Source: an uncultured Pseudomonadota bacterium (GTDB lineage: Bacteria; Pseudomonadota; Alphaproteobacteria; RF32; CAG-239). Taken from it: 9,580 nt of DNA. Within the stretch, counting starts at the first letter, position 1. Every line of letters starts with the position of its first letter. The stretch lies in the NCBI GenBank assembly GCA_902795745.1, contig CADBMG010000050.1, positions 1-9,580 on the forward strand, read 5' to 3'. Under the pieces are notes generated by a model that saw nothing but the letters and a program-made list of their open reading frames with translations, made no database searches and was not told where the DNA came from. Both the position numbers and the translations under genes were made by a program. Positions 1 to 8,097 of the stretch are shown here, one piece after another.

Positions 1-801
1 AAAACTCCGGTTTCGCTGTCTTTGGCAAAAATGTTGGAAACGGAAATGTTTCATCCGTTTTTTGTAACACGCGGTTATGGCGGAAAATTGCAAAATGTTA
101 TCGTTAACAACACCAAACATACCCCTCACGAAGTCGGTGATGAACCGCTTTTACTCTCAAAACAAGCTCCCGTAGTGGTAAATGCCGATCGTTATCAGGG
201 TGCCCAATTGGCCATTAAGGAAGGTGCCGATATCATCATCATGGATGACGGTTTCCAAAATCCCAGCTTATATAAAGATGTTTCTTTTTTGGTATTTGAC
301 GGTCATTACGGCATTGGTAACGGAAAAATTATTCCTGCAGGTCCTTTAAGAGAAACATTTGCCGATGGTATAAAGCGTGCCGATGCTTTAATAATTCTGG
401 GCAAGGACAAACATAACTTAGCGCAACGTAGTAGATTACCGGTCTTTTTTGCCCATACCGAAGCGGCACAAACTACTATCAGTAACCCTAATATTTTAGC
501 CTTTGCCGGTATTGGCCACCCGCAGAAGTTCTATCATACTTTAACAACTTACGGCTTCAACGTTGTAGAAACGGTTGATTTTCCGGATCACCATTTTTAT
601 TCTCATCAAGAGTTGCAGAAACTAGTAGAAAAAGCGCAACAAATAAATGCGGAAATCTATACCACCAGCAAAGATTTTGTAAAAATCCCTCCGTCAATGC
701 AAAAATATATCAACGTTTTGGAAATTTCCGTTATCTGGGATGATCTGGAAAAATTGATGACTTTTATTAAAAATACAATCGCTGCTAAAAAATCAGTCTA
801 G
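1..801 (+). CDS. lpxK: Tetraacyldisaccharide 4'-kinase (LpxK), 5'-truncated by the window edge
   Basis: LpxK phosphorylates the 4' position of the lipid A disaccharide precursor with ATP at the inner face of the cytoplasmic membrane, a late step of lipid A synthesis. The frame is open from base 1, and its first residues (KTPVSLSLAKML) are the end of the P-loop motif GGxGKTP. The TTG at 22 is therefore an internal codon, not the start. Counted from the window edge, family motifs follow in order: TRGYGG (23-28), GDEPLLL (46-52), a DDGFQN box (82-87) where many homologues have DDGFQH, and GNGKIIPAGPLRE (106-118). The window holds 266 residues of a protein that is usually about 320-340, so roughly 55-70 N-terminal residues are missing. 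The gene ends in TAG and overlaps the convergent glycosyltransferase gene by 9 nt. The family call is secure. The gene shows that the organism makes lipid A. Confidence -1.
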   Translation, partial: KTPVSLSLAKMLETEMFHPFFVTRGYGGKLQNVIVNNTKHTPHEVGDEPLLLSKQAPVVVNADRYQGAQLAIKEGADIIIMDDGFQNPSLYKDVSFLVFDGHYGIGNGKIIPAGPLRETFADGIKRADALIILGKDKHNLAQRSRLPVFFAHTEAAQTTISNPNILAFAGIGHPQKFYHTLTTYGFNVVETVDFPDHHFYSHQELQKLVEKAQQINAEIYTTSKDFVKIPPSMQKYINVLEISVIWDDLEKLMTFIKNTIAAKKSV

Positions 802-1719
802 TTGCTTATCGTCCTTTTTTCCCAAGCCGAAATTCATACCTAAAATACTTAAAATATAGTATTTTTTATGCGTCGGATCTTTGGCAAAATAGAAAATATG
901 AGTTAATGCCCGTTTAAGTAAAAAGCAAATAAGTTGCCCCGAAGTTTTCTTATAAGGCGACATCTGAGCATATCTGAGCCACTCGTTTTTCTGCGGATGA
1001 CGACAATAAGCATGCCATGGCTTTTTCACAAAACCGGTATAGTGGATTATGGTAGGATTCTTAAACTTTTTTACAAACGAAGGAACATTAAATTTTTGAT
1101 TTAAAAACTTAACTTTTTCATCCCACATTCCGTTCAATATATCCTGATCATGCGATACGATACGCTCCTTATTTTGCTGATAATATTGCAAAGCTTCCTT
1201 TACGATATCGTGCTTTTTTAATTCTTTGACATTAAATAAAATCATACCGGCATTAAAATATTTTCCGCTTTTCAGACGCAGATTTTTTGCCTGAAATGCT
1301 CCTTTTTCTTCCACAACTCCGGCGTAAAAACCTTCTAAATCGGTATCGAACAACCCATCAAGTGCACCGGTAACTATCATATCACCGTCAAGATATAGAA
1401 CCTTATCTACATTTTTCGGCACATATTCTAAAATTTTAAAACGATATAAAGTGCCGATAGACATGTACCCGAAATCCATATTTTTATACTGTTCAAAATC
1501 GTCTGCCTCAATCAAATGAACCACCACTTCACACGGTCTTATACTGTTCAACTCCGCCAATTTTTTTACGTCATCATCGGTAATATCATCACTGATGATG
1601 TGGAAAAACACCTTTGTATTTTTTCGTGCATTCGCCAGAACTGAAGCCATAGTCGCCGCAGTACATGGCAAATATTTTCTATCAGCGCAAAAATAAATAT
1701 GTTGAGTATTTTTAATCAT
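793..1719 (-). CDS. Family 8-type glycosyltransferase (LPS galactosyl/glucosyltransferase-like)
   Basis: This 308-residue protein looks like a retaining GT-A glycosyltransferase of the GT8 family, the group that includes LPS core enzymes such as RfaJ/WaaJ. An N-terminal beta strand IYFCADRKYL (8-17) starts the nucleotide-sugar fold. The metal-binding DXD motif is in VLYLDGDMIV (DGD at 111-113). YFNAGMILFN (154-163) and DQDILN (191-196) are typical GT8 boxes, and IIHYTGFVKKPWH (224-236) carries the C-terminal His/Lys/Trp motif. A basic, aromatic tail (about 256-300) may bind the membrane face. The ATG at 1719 overlaps the upstream TGA as ATGA and has GGGAG seven bases before it, which supports the start. 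It is the last gene of the minus-strand train and runs 9 nt into the convergent lpxK. A role in LPS core or another surface glycan is inferred from family and context; donor and acceptor sugars cannot be read from the sequence. Confidence -1.
   Translation of the reverse strand: MIKNTQHIYFCADRKYLPCTAATMASVLANARKNTKVFFHIISDDITDDDVKKLAELNSIRPCEVVVHLIEADDFEQYKNMDFGYMSIGTLYRFKILEYVPKNVDKVLYLDGDMIVTGALDGLFDTDLEGFYAGVVEEKGAFQAKNLRLKSGKYFNAGMILFNVKELKKHDIVKEALQYYQQNKERIVSHDQDILNGMWDEKVKFLNQKFNVPSFVKKFKNPTIIHYTGFVKKPWHAYCRHPQKNEWLRYAQMSPYKKTSGQLICFLLKRALTHIFYFAKDPTHKKYYILSILGMNFGLGKKDDKQLD
842..867 (+). terminator. Possible weak terminator hairpin downstream of lpxK (inside the convergent gene)
   Basis: AAAATACT (842-849) and AGTATTTT (858-865) form a perfect 8-bp inverted repeat with an 8-nt loop, and the T run (862-867) continues just past the right arm. 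It begins 41 nt after the lpxK stop, so it could end lpxK transcripts. The stem has only one G-C pair and lies within codons of the minus-strand glycosyltransferase, so chance in AT-rich coding DNA is a real alternative. Confidence -1.
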
Positions 1720-2855
1720 TTTATGTCTCCCAAAACTTGCGTTATCAATTCAAGCCATGCATCAATAACTTTTTGCGGTGCATATTTCTGCATATCTTGC
1801 CGAGCATACATTCCCATTTTCTGACGTAAATCATCATTTTGCATCAACTCGCGTAATTTTTCACTCATCTGCGCAATATCATCTACTAAATATCCGCTCT
1901 TTCCATTTACCAAAATCCTATTAATCGCTAAGGCAAATTTATAACCTACCCCTGGCAACCCCAGAGCCAAACCATCTGCCAAACCATATCCGAAACCTTC
2001 GGTATAGCTTGGCAATACAACAATTTCAGAATTAAGATATTCTGCGGTTATATTATGAGAAAATCCCGGAAATAAAATTTGATTTTCCAAATGATTTTCG
2101 GCAATCAATTGTCGCAATTCTGTCATATATTTTTTATGACGACGTGAATTTTTAACCTTACCGAAAAATTTTATTTTCCAATCCGAAAATTCTTTTGCCA
2201 ACGGAATGAATGCTTTAATCAAATCTATTTGTCGCTTGGCTTTGGCTATTTGCGCCACATGAATAATCGTTTTACAATTTACCGCATAATCTTTATGTTG
2301 TGTCGGCATCGGTACCTGATTTGGAATTACCGTAACCGGAATGTTCGGAAATTCGGCTTGCACCATCGGAACAAATTCCGGCATCAGAACTTGCACCGCT
2401 GATACTTTTTTAATCAAATGATGAAACATTTTTTTCTGCCACCAATGTTTTAAATGTTTGGCAAAAACTTCATCTGGCGGATTATGCATCATTAAAATAA
2501 TTGGAATATTATGCTTCTGCAAAAAGGTAACATTAAATAAATCCTGCAAAAAATAGCAAATTATAATATCTGGCTCAATCTGCCTTAAAACGCGTGAAAA
2601 TCTCCATGTCGGTAAACTAAAATACCTCCGCATACAATGCCACAAATTAACAAACGGATTTCCAGTATTACCGCTAAGATTTATTTTTACAACCCTATCA
2701 TCTATAGGTGCAGCAACTTTATTTTCATAACTGTCACAAAGTAACGTAACATCATGCCCTTCATTTGCTAAATTAGAAGCAAAATTGCATACCCATTTGG
2801 TCGAAAAAGCACTGCGATCGCGAGTTAGTAATATTTTATATTTCTTTTGCGGCAT
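1716..2855 (-). CDS. Glycosyltransferase, GT4 family-type (GT-B fold)
   Basis: This 379-residue protein has the two-lobed layout of GT4 enzymes, which move a sugar from a nucleotide donor onto a glycan or lipid acceptor. The N-terminal lobe begins KILLTRDRSAFS (7-18) and includes SNLANEGHDVTLLC (27-40), the usual acceptor-side pattern. VTVIPNQV (174-181) leads into the donor lobe, with HVAQIAKAKRQIDLIKAF (199-216) in place of the common GRL..KG..LI motif. The nucleotide-sugar box is SYTEGFGYGLADGLALGLP (283-301). Here the usual EX7E pattern is E286-x7-D294, so the second acid is Asp rather than Glu. NGKSGYLVD (317-325) is also typical. There is no signal peptide; it should be cytosolic or peripheral to the membrane. 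The ATG at 2855 has GGAG seven bases upstream and lies 14 nt after the RNase J stop; the gene ends in an ATGA overlap with the next glycosyltransferase. The pair probably acts in one surface-glycan pathway, possibly LPS core (inference). Confidence -1.
   Translation of the reverse strand: MPQKKYKILLTRDRSAFSTKWVCNFASNLANEGHDVTLLCDSYENKVAAPIDDRVVKINLSGNTGNPFVNLWHCMRRYFSLPTWRFSRVLRQIEPDIIICYFLQDLFNVTFLQKHNIPIILMMHNPPDEVFAKHLKHWWQKKMFHHLIKKVSAVQVLMPEFVPMVQAEFPNIPVTVIPNQVPMPTQHKDYAVNCKTIIHVAQIAKAKRQIDLIKAFIPLAKEFSDWKIKFFGKVKNSRRHKKYMTELRQLIAENHLENQILFPGFSHNITAEYLNSEIVVLPSYTEGFGYGLADGLALGLPGVGYKFALAINRILVNGKSGYLVDDIAQMSEKLRELMQNDDLRQKMGMYARQDMQKYAPQKVIDAWLELITQVLGDIK
1727..1731 (-). promoter_or_regulatory. 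Shine-Dalgarno of the GT8-type glycosyltransferase
   Basis: GGGAG on the minus strand, seven bases before ATG 1719, lies within the last codons of the upstream glycosyltransferase. Together with the ATGA overlap it fixes the start and suggests translational coupling of the two glycosyltransferases. Confidence -1.
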
Positions 2856-2869
2856 AGTTCTACTCCGTT

Positions 2870-4525
2870 TTATTCGTCCAAGTAAAATACATTTAAAAGC
2901 GTAACCGGCTTAATATCCGTTGCGGCAAAAACACGACGACGAATTTGTCCGCGGATGTAATCTTCCATCGCTTGCTTACGCGTTTCTGTTTGTAAACGCT
3001 CTTCAATCAATGGCTTAACCACCGTTAAAATTTCTTCCGACAATTTTTGCCACTCATTTTCTTCCAAAATATCAATTGATGACATTTTCAAATCAATAAG
3101 TTCTTTCCCCTTAATAACCGCACTGATATACATTGAACAATTATACGCAATACGACGTCGATTATGTACTAATTGAGATGAAAGAGATACCGGACGACTT
3201 CTATCCCACCCGATTACGTCGGTCGCCACCTGCTCCACACATTCAATATGATTGTCTTTAAGCAAGCACATATCTCCATTACGTGCAGAAAAAACTTCAT
3301 TTATACCGCAAGCCAAAGCAAAACGCTTATGTTCTCTGATAAAACTTTTTTCTCCGTGTACCGGCAATACAATTGCTGGTTTAATTAAATCATACATTTT
3401 TTTCAAATCGCCGCGACAAGCATGACCGGAAGTATGCACCAACTCTGTTTCGTCCGTAATAACGGTTGCCCCTTTTTCCATTATCTTTTCTTGCATACGC
3501 TCAATTTTATCCTCATTTCCGGGAATTACTTTTGAAGAAAAAATAATTGTATCGGATTTATCCAATTTAATATATTTACTCTCTCCGTTAGCAATAAAAG
3601 TAAGTGCACTTCGATAATTAGCTTGCGAACCGGTACAAATATATAAGGCGTTTTCAGCTGCCACATCTTTTGCCTGCTCAATTGTAAACACCTGAGGCAA
3701 ATCAGCCAAATATCCGCATTCTTTGGCAATTTTTATATTTGTTACCAAAGTACGCCCCACCACAATCGGCGTCCTATTTGCTGCCTTCGCTGCTAAAATT
3801 ATACTCTCTAAACGCATAAGATTGGAAGCAAAGCAAGTAACAATTACTCCCCCTTCAATTTGGGGAATCATATCCATTAAATGTGCACGCACATCTGCTT
3901 CCGAGGGCGATTTTTTATCAATCATAACATTGGTTGAATCGCAAACCAGCATTGCCACACCTTCATCTGCTAATTGCTGCAAAGCCTTAAAATTAGTCGG
4001 GATCATTGCCAAAGCTTCATCATCAAAACGCCAATCCGTTGCATGCAGAATATTCCCATATTTGGTACGAATGCCCAAAACGCAAGTTTGCGGCACGGTA
4101 TGGGCAATATCAATAAATTCTACACTGAAATTTTCAACATCTACTTTACGATTATTATTTACGGAAACAAGCGGCACCATATCCGCCATCTTGAATTCAC
4201 CCAAACGCTCTCTTATCAGCCCCAAAGAAAAATCCATACCATAAACCGGACATTGCAATGACGGCCAAATTTGCGCAATAGCTCCCAGATGATCTTCATG
4301 ACCATGAGTAATAAACAACCCGACAATATCATCTTTATAACTTTCCAAAAACTCCGGAGAAGCATAAGCTAAATCCATTCCGGGAAAACTGTCCGCCAAA
4401 AAACCGTAACCGGCATCAACCACAATAATTTTACCATCAACGGCATACATATACATCTTCATCCCGATATCATCGGCCCCACCCAGAGGCATAAAGTAAA
4501 TTCCGTCTTTCTTAAAATATGTCAT
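2870..4525 (-). CDS. rnj: Ribonuclease J (metallo-beta-lactamase/beta-CASP RNase)
   Basis: RNase J is a cytosolic zinc-dependent 5'-3' exonuclease and endonuclease for mRNA decay and rRNA maturation. At 551 residues this is full family length. Motifs in order: GGADDIGMKMY (15-25), the metal-binding HGHEDHLGA (74-82, with H74, H76, D78 and H79), AHTVPQT (141-147), HATDWRFD (161-168, D164 as the metal-bridging acid), CDSTN (195-199), the beta-CASP boxes CTGSQ (297-301) and SSKVIPGNE (330-338), HTSGHA (364-369) and LPVHGE (387-392). A C-terminal region of about 100 residues, rich in charged helices, matches the usual dimer domain. All catalytic residues appear present. The ATG at 4525 shares one base with the birA stop (TAATG), and GAGAG lies six bases before it. 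birA next to an RNase J gene behind nuoN is a common alphaproteobacterial arrangement and supports the taxonomic call. Confidence -1.
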   Translation of the reverse strand: MTYFKKDGIYFMPLGGADDIGMKMYMYAVDGKIIVVDAGYGFLADSFPGMDLAYASPEFLESYKDDIVGLFITHGHEDHLGAIAQIWPSLQCPVYGMDFSLGLIRERLGEFKMADMVPLVSVNNNRKVDVENFSVEFIDIAHTVPQTCVLGIRTKYGNILHATDWRFDDEALAMIPTNFKALQQLADEGVAMLVCDSTNVMIDKKSPSEADVRAHLMDMIPQIEGGVIVTCFASNLMRLESIILAAKAANRTPIVVGRTLVTNIKIAKECGYLADLPQVFTIEQAKDVAAENALYICTGSQANYRSALTFIANGESKYIKLDKSDTIIFSSKVIPGNEDKIERMQEKIMEKGATVITDETELVHTSGHACRGDLKKMYDLIKPAIVLPVHGEKSFIREHKRFALACGINEVFSARNGDMCLLKDNHIECVEQVATDVIGWDRSRPVSLSSQLVHNRRRIAYNCSMYISAVIKGKELIDLKMSSIDILEENEWQKLSEEILTVVKPLIEERLQTETRKQAMEDYIRGQIRRRVFAATDIKPVTLLNVFYLDE

Positions 4526-5253
4526 TATTTGCTCTCAATATAAAATATATCCCCTGCTCTAATTTGGCATATTCCTTTTTCATTTTCCAGTAATAAATGC
4601 GCATTTTCATCAATTCCTTTAAAAATTCCTCTTATCACAACATTTTCTTGATGAACTTCTATCGTTTTGCCAACACCCTTAACCGCATCCAACCATTCTT
4701 GTCGCAAATCATTAATATGCCCCTGCTGCCATAAAGCAAAATTATTACTGAGTTTAATCAAATATTTTTCCATCAAATCATCTGCGGATATATCAACTCC
4801 GCTTTCACTAAGGGAGGTCGTCGGATACATTACATCGCTTTCCGGCGGACGTTGCGACACATTAACTCCTATGCCGGCAATCATAAAATTCTCCGGACCT
4901 TTTTCCAAAAGCATCCCACTAACCTTTTTGCCGTCAATTAAAATATCATTCGGCCATTTGATTTCAATTTTCAATCGCGGATTTAAGAGATGCAAAGTTT
5001 GCCACAGACTGAGAGAACTTATTAAAACAAGCATCCCCAAATCTCGCAAATCTATCTCCCACGCAAATGAAAAGAACAAATTACCTTTCTGACTGATCCA
5101 CTTTCGTCCGCGTCTGCCGCGTCCGGCAACTTGTTTTAAAGCCCTTACCACCACAGGTTTTCCACTCTGTGTGCAATAATTTTTTATAACATCGTTAGTG
5201 CTGTCAACTTCATCAAAAGTAAAGATTTGCCAATCAGGTAATTTCTTATTCAT
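4525..5253 (-). CDS. birA: Biotin--[acetyl-CoA-carboxylase] ligase, monofunctional (no DNA-binding domain)
   Basis: The enzyme makes biotinyl-AMP from biotin and ATP and transfers biotin to a lysine of carrier proteins such as the acetyl-CoA carboxylase BCCP subunit. It is 242 residues long and starts directly in the catalytic domain (FDEVDSTND, 13-21), so it lacks the N-terminal helix-turn-helix of E. coli BirA and should not act as a repressor. Visible motifs are the biotinyl-AMP loop GRGRRGRKW (44-52), KWPND (99-103), the active-site lysine region GKKVSGMLLE (108-117) and GIGVNV (127-132). A small SH3-like C-terminal domain follows from about 190 (KGVGKTIEV and GIFKGIDENAHLLLE). The start ATG at 5253 overlaps the end of nuoN by 8 nt, with GGAG seven bases upstream, and the stop overlaps the rnj start, so its translation is probably coupled on both sides. 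The assignment is firm. Confidence -1.
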   Translation of the reverse strand: MNKKLPDWQIFTFDEVDSTNDVIKNYCTQSGKPVVVRALKQVAGRGRRGRKWISQKGNLFFSFAWEIDLRDLGMLVLISSLSLWQTLHLLNPRLKIEIKWPNDILIDGKKVSGMLLEKGPENFMIAGIGVNVSQRPPESDVMYPTTSLSESGVDISADDLMEKYLIKLSNNFALWQQGHINDLRQEWLDAVKGVGKTIEVHQENVVIRGIFKGIDENAHLLLENEKGICQIRAGDIFYIESK

Positions 5254-6661
5254 TCACCAACTCCATTATCCATGGCTGCTCTAACAGATAGTACGGGTGA
5301 AATACTAAAATCATCATCAATGCCGAAATAACACATAATAAAATTGCTACACCTTTATCATAACGATCAAAATTATTGCGATTATCATCAAAATTAATCG
5401 ACTTGATAATCTGCAAATAGGCATAAGCAATGACCAAAAGCATCAATAAAATATATACCAAAGCATAAAAATGATTATTAAATGCTAAATTGTTCAAAAC
5501 ACCAAAATATCCCACAGCTCCAATAAGTGGAGGTAGCCCCATCATTGAAAACAAGCAAAAAGTCAGCATTAAAGCAATAAGCGGACATTTATCTTTTGCG
5601 CCGGCATATTCAACCAACATTGAAAGATATTCGCCCCTGCTTTTTAAGCTGTATAAGCTTATGATTGCTCCTAACATTGCCATCCAAGCAACAAACCAAT
5701 AAGTCAGGGCCGTCCGTGCGGCAAAAATATTAAAATGCTGTAAGACCAAAATTATAATACCTATTTGAAATACGTAACCATAAGCCAAAATTTTGCGAAT
5801 ATTTTGCCCGCTGCATGCACCCACTGCCCCAACAAAAACCGACATAAAAGCAACACCTACAAAAAATAAAGCAAAAGCCGAATTGAGAGGAGGTAAAACA
5901 TTCAACACAAACCTAATAAATGCCGCAAGACAAATACCTGACGGAACAAGAAGAAAATATGAAAATACCGGTAAACTGACACGAGCAGAATTTTCCGTCA
6001 GCCAATAATGAAGCGGGGCTGCAGACAGCAAAAACATAAAACAAATTACCACACCGGCTGTTGCAACGAAAATCAACGGCTCCCCTATAGCCATCCCTAA
6101 AAATAAATTAACTTTTGAATAAGTAAAATGATGACCGTAATGATACAAAAGGGCAATTGAGGCAAACAAAATTATCAAACAAACCAAAGCAGAACTTTGG
6201 TAAATCCGATTTGGGGAAAAAGACTGTTTGTTCGTGGTATCTGTTTGCAAAATTCTTATATTACCGAATATCAACAGAGCAATTGCTCCTCCGGTCAAAG
6301 CCAAATTTTTCGAAACAATCAATAAACTTCCGGATAAAACCGCTAGCAACAAGGCATAACAAAAGCGACTGCCGTTTTGCTTCATGTTGACAAACCATTT
6401 ACGTGAAATGTAAAGAACCAAAAGAGCACTCAAATACAGCCACATTTCAAAAACTATTGTAAAATGGTTAGCTACCGTCAAACCTGCCATCAATGGTTTA
6501 TTATAAAAAATAGCAATGCTTATCAGACAAATTGTCAATAATACGCGACAAAACTTAAAACACTTATTTGTCTCGTCCTGAGTAAAGTTGATTAGCGCAA
6601 AACAAGATATTCCTCCGAGTAAAATCAATAGAGGCAACATATATATAACATATTCCAACAT
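5246..6661 (-). CDS. nuoN: NuoN-like complex I antiporter-type membrane subunit, proton-path residues replaced
   Basis: This 471-residue, strongly hydrophobic protein has many membrane helices and aligns by hand with NuoN, the complex I membrane-arm subunit (E. coli NuoN is 485 residues). Anchors are LLSAAPLHYW (211-220; usual form FKLS.VPFH.W), the following helix ending LAAFIRF (245-251), QNIRKILAYGYVFQIG (286-301; usual form NIKRLLAYSS..H.GY) and FSMMGLPPLIGAVGYF (371-386; usual form SLAGIPPL.GF.GKF). Residues needed for proton transfer in canonical NuoN are changed: TM5 Glu133 is G125, TM7 Lys217 is L211, TM8 Lys247 is G242, the broken-helix His is Q299, and TM12 Lys395 is Y385. R289/K290 keep a basic pair. 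The WTPD motif is WLTE. I chose ATG 6661 because GGGAGG lies six bases upstream; a GTG one codon earlier and a GTG at 6688 are less likely. It starts 11 nt after nuoM and overlaps birA by 8 nt. Confidence -1.
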   Translation of the reverse strand: MLEYVIYMLPLLILLGGISCFALINFTQDETNKCFKFCRVLLTICLISIAIFYNKPLMAGLTVANHFTIVFEMWLYLSALLVLYISRKWFVNMKQNGSRFCYALLLAVLSGSLLIVSKNLALTGGAIALLIFGNIRILQTDTTNKQSFSPNRIYQSSALVCLIILFASIALLYHYGHHFTYSKVNLFLGMAIGEPLIFVATAGVVICFMFLLSAAPLHYWLTENSARVSLPVFSYFLLVPSGICLAAFIRFVLNVLPPLNSAFALFFVGVAFMSVFVGAVGACSGQNIRKILAYGYVFQIGIIILVLQHFNIFAARTALTYWFVAWMAMLGAIISLYSLKSRGEYLSMLVEYAGAKDKCPLIALMLTFCLFSMMGLPPLIGAVGYFGVLNNLAFNNHFYALVYILLMLLVIAYAYLQIIKSINFDDNRNNFDRYDKGVAILLCVISALMMILVFHPYYLLEQPWIMELVNE

Positions 6662-6667
6662 CACATG

Positions 6668-6673
6668 CCTCCC
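6668..6673 (-). promoter_or_regulatory. Shine-Dalgarno of the nuoN-like gene
   Basis: GGGAGG on the minus strand begins at the last base of the nuoM TAG stop and lies six bases before ATG 6661. It supports ATG 6661 as the nuoN start instead of the GTG codons at 6664 and 6688. Confidence -1.
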
Positions 6674-8097
6674 TATAAAACAAACCACAACGGATCAAAA
6701 AATGACAATAAAATTACACCGAGAATAGCCGCAAAAAAGGCTAAATTATATTGCGATATATCCTCAATTTGTTCCTCTGCCGATTTTGTAATTTTCAAAT
6801 CGCGCATAATATACAGTTCAAACAGCATTGAAACCGTAATAAGCAAAATCGCAAACATTACCATAGTTCCAATTACAAAGCTGAAATTAAACAGGGCTGA
6901 AATTATGATAAAATTATTCCAAAACATTGATGAAATCGGCAACCCCAAAGCAACCAATATGAATAAAGTAAAGATTTTTGCTCTTTTTGGCATGTGCGCC
7001 AATATGCCACGATAATCGCACTTTTTATCAATACACTCTTGTTCCATCCGCAAATCAAAAACAATCAGAGATGAGGTGACAAGCAAGAAAATAAACAAAG
7101 AATATGCAATATTCATTTGTAATGTATCCGCCAGTAAAACGAACGAAAGCAAAACTTCTGCCAACAAAAACAACAGATAATATATAGTCATATAGGCAAA
7201 TAGTTTATACAAGAAATCTTTATGAGCAATTCCTATTAAAGTTATAAATATTATTGTAATAAGGCAAAAAATGACCAATCCCCAAACGTATGGTCGTACA
7301 CTTTCCGCAATTGTAACCTGCCAAAAACGCATAAACCCATAAAGTCCCGACAGTGGTAACAAACAGGTAATTATATAAACCAACGGATTTTTGATATTTG
7401 AAGCAAGAGCAGAAATCCAATAGTGAAACGGCCAAATGGGAATTCGAGCCAAAAGAGACAAACAAACACCGCTCCACACAATCTCAGCAGCGTGTTTAGG
7501 CATATTTATCAATGCAATTTCCTGCAATGGTAAATTGCCGTGATAAAACTTATAGACAATCAACAAGGCACACAAAAATATTAAAATTGCCGCAAAATTA
7601 AATATAAAAAACAAATACAAATTTACACTTTTCTTTATGTTCCCGAAATTACCGACTAACATAAATATCGGCACCGGCATAGCTGCAAAAAATATATAAA
7701 ATGAAATCATATCATTGGCACTTAAAAAGCACGTCATATTCCATAAGAAATACAATCCCCAAGCCAAAAGAGATTTATTTTTACGGCTATTCTTTTGTAA
7801 CCCGACGAATCCTATCAAAAACGCAACATATACCCCAAACAGCAACATTAATGAAAATGTATCAAACCCAAAAGAAAGATAAATATTACTCTCACTAAGC
7901 CAATCGAGTCGATGAATAAACTGCCGCTCCGTTTGCTGCAAATTAAGCTCGGCAAACAAGCGTAAAATCACAAATATTCCGGAACCTACGGTTAACAGTG
8001 AAATGTGATAAGCATTCTCGGCATCTTTTCTGGCGGTCATCACAAAAAAGCATCCTAATATCGGCAAAAGTAACAATAAAATCGGTAAATTAAACAT
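6673..8097 (-). CDS. nuoM: NuoM-like complex I antiporter-type membrane subunit, proton-path residues replaced
   Basis: This hydrophobic protein of 474 residues aligns by hand with NuoM, one of the three antiporter-like subunits of the complex I membrane arm (E. coli NuoM is 509). Numbered from ATG 8097, anchors are FGFDTFSLMLLFG (76-88; usual form .GIDGISL), FYIFFAAMPVPIFML (133-147; usual form F.FFE.MLIPMFLL), ARIPIWPFHYW (217-227; usual form IKVP.FPFHTW), GLYGFMRF (251-258), YKLFAYMTIYYLLF (297-310) and LGLPISSMFWNNF (384-396; usual form .GLPGTSGFVGEF). Key residues differ: TM5 Glu144 is A138, TM7 Lys234 is R218, TM8 Lys265 is L249, the two His of TM10-11 are Y307 and Y332, and TM12 Glu407 is N395. 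The WLPDAH motif is WISALA, though H225-x-W227 is kept. ATG 8097 is preferred over GTG 8109 because GGAGG lies five bases before it; it overlaps the nuoL stop by 8 nt. The frame is intact, which argues against a decaying pseudogene. Confidence -1.
   Translation of the reverse strand: MFNLPILLLLLPILGCFFVMTARKDAENAYHISLLTVGSGIFVILRLFAELNLQQTERQFIHRLDWLSESNIYLSFGFDTFSLMLLFGVYVAFLIGFVGLQKNSRKNKSLLAWGLYFLWNMTCFLSANDMISFYIFFAAMPVPIFMLVGNFGNIKKSVNLYLFFIFNFAAILIFLCALLIVYKFYHGNLPLQEIALINMPKHAAEIVWSGVCLSLLARIPIWPFHYWISALASNIKNPLVYIITCLLPLSGLYGFMRFWQVTIAESVRPYVWGLVIFCLITIIFITLIGIAHKDFLYKLFAYMTIYYLLFLLAEVLLSFVLLADTLQMNIAYSLFIFLLVTSSLIVFDLRMEQECIDKKCDYRGILAHMPKRAKIFTLFILVALGLPISSMFWNNFIIISALFNFSFVIGTMVMFAILLITVSMLFELYIMRDLKITKSAEEQIEDISQYNLAFFAAILGVILLSFFDPLWFVL

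Noticed and set aside
22..33. TTG at 22 as the start of lpxK
   Set aside because: The frame is open to base 1 and the residues before TTG belong to the P-loop motif, so the true start lies left of the window.
3723..4244. 173-codon plus-strand open frame, with another overlapping at 3974-4261
   Set aside because: It lies wholly antisense to RNase J catalytic domain codons, has no recognisable domain, and the minus-strand protein there has conserved motifs.
4667..5092. 141-codon plus-strand open frame
   Set aside because: Antisense shadow of birA, whose KWPND and GRGRRGRKW motifs lie on the other strand.
6665..7015. 116-codon plus-strand open frame and similar short ones across the nuo-like genes
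   Set aside because: Shadows of hydrophobic AT-rich coding DNA; composition is Lys/Asn/Ile-rich with no domain and no good ribosome binding site.
5246..8097. nuoM- and nuoN-like genes as pseudogenes
   Set aside because: Both frames are full length without stops or frameshifts, have good ribosome binding sites and keep structural motifs; the loss is confined mostly to functional residues.
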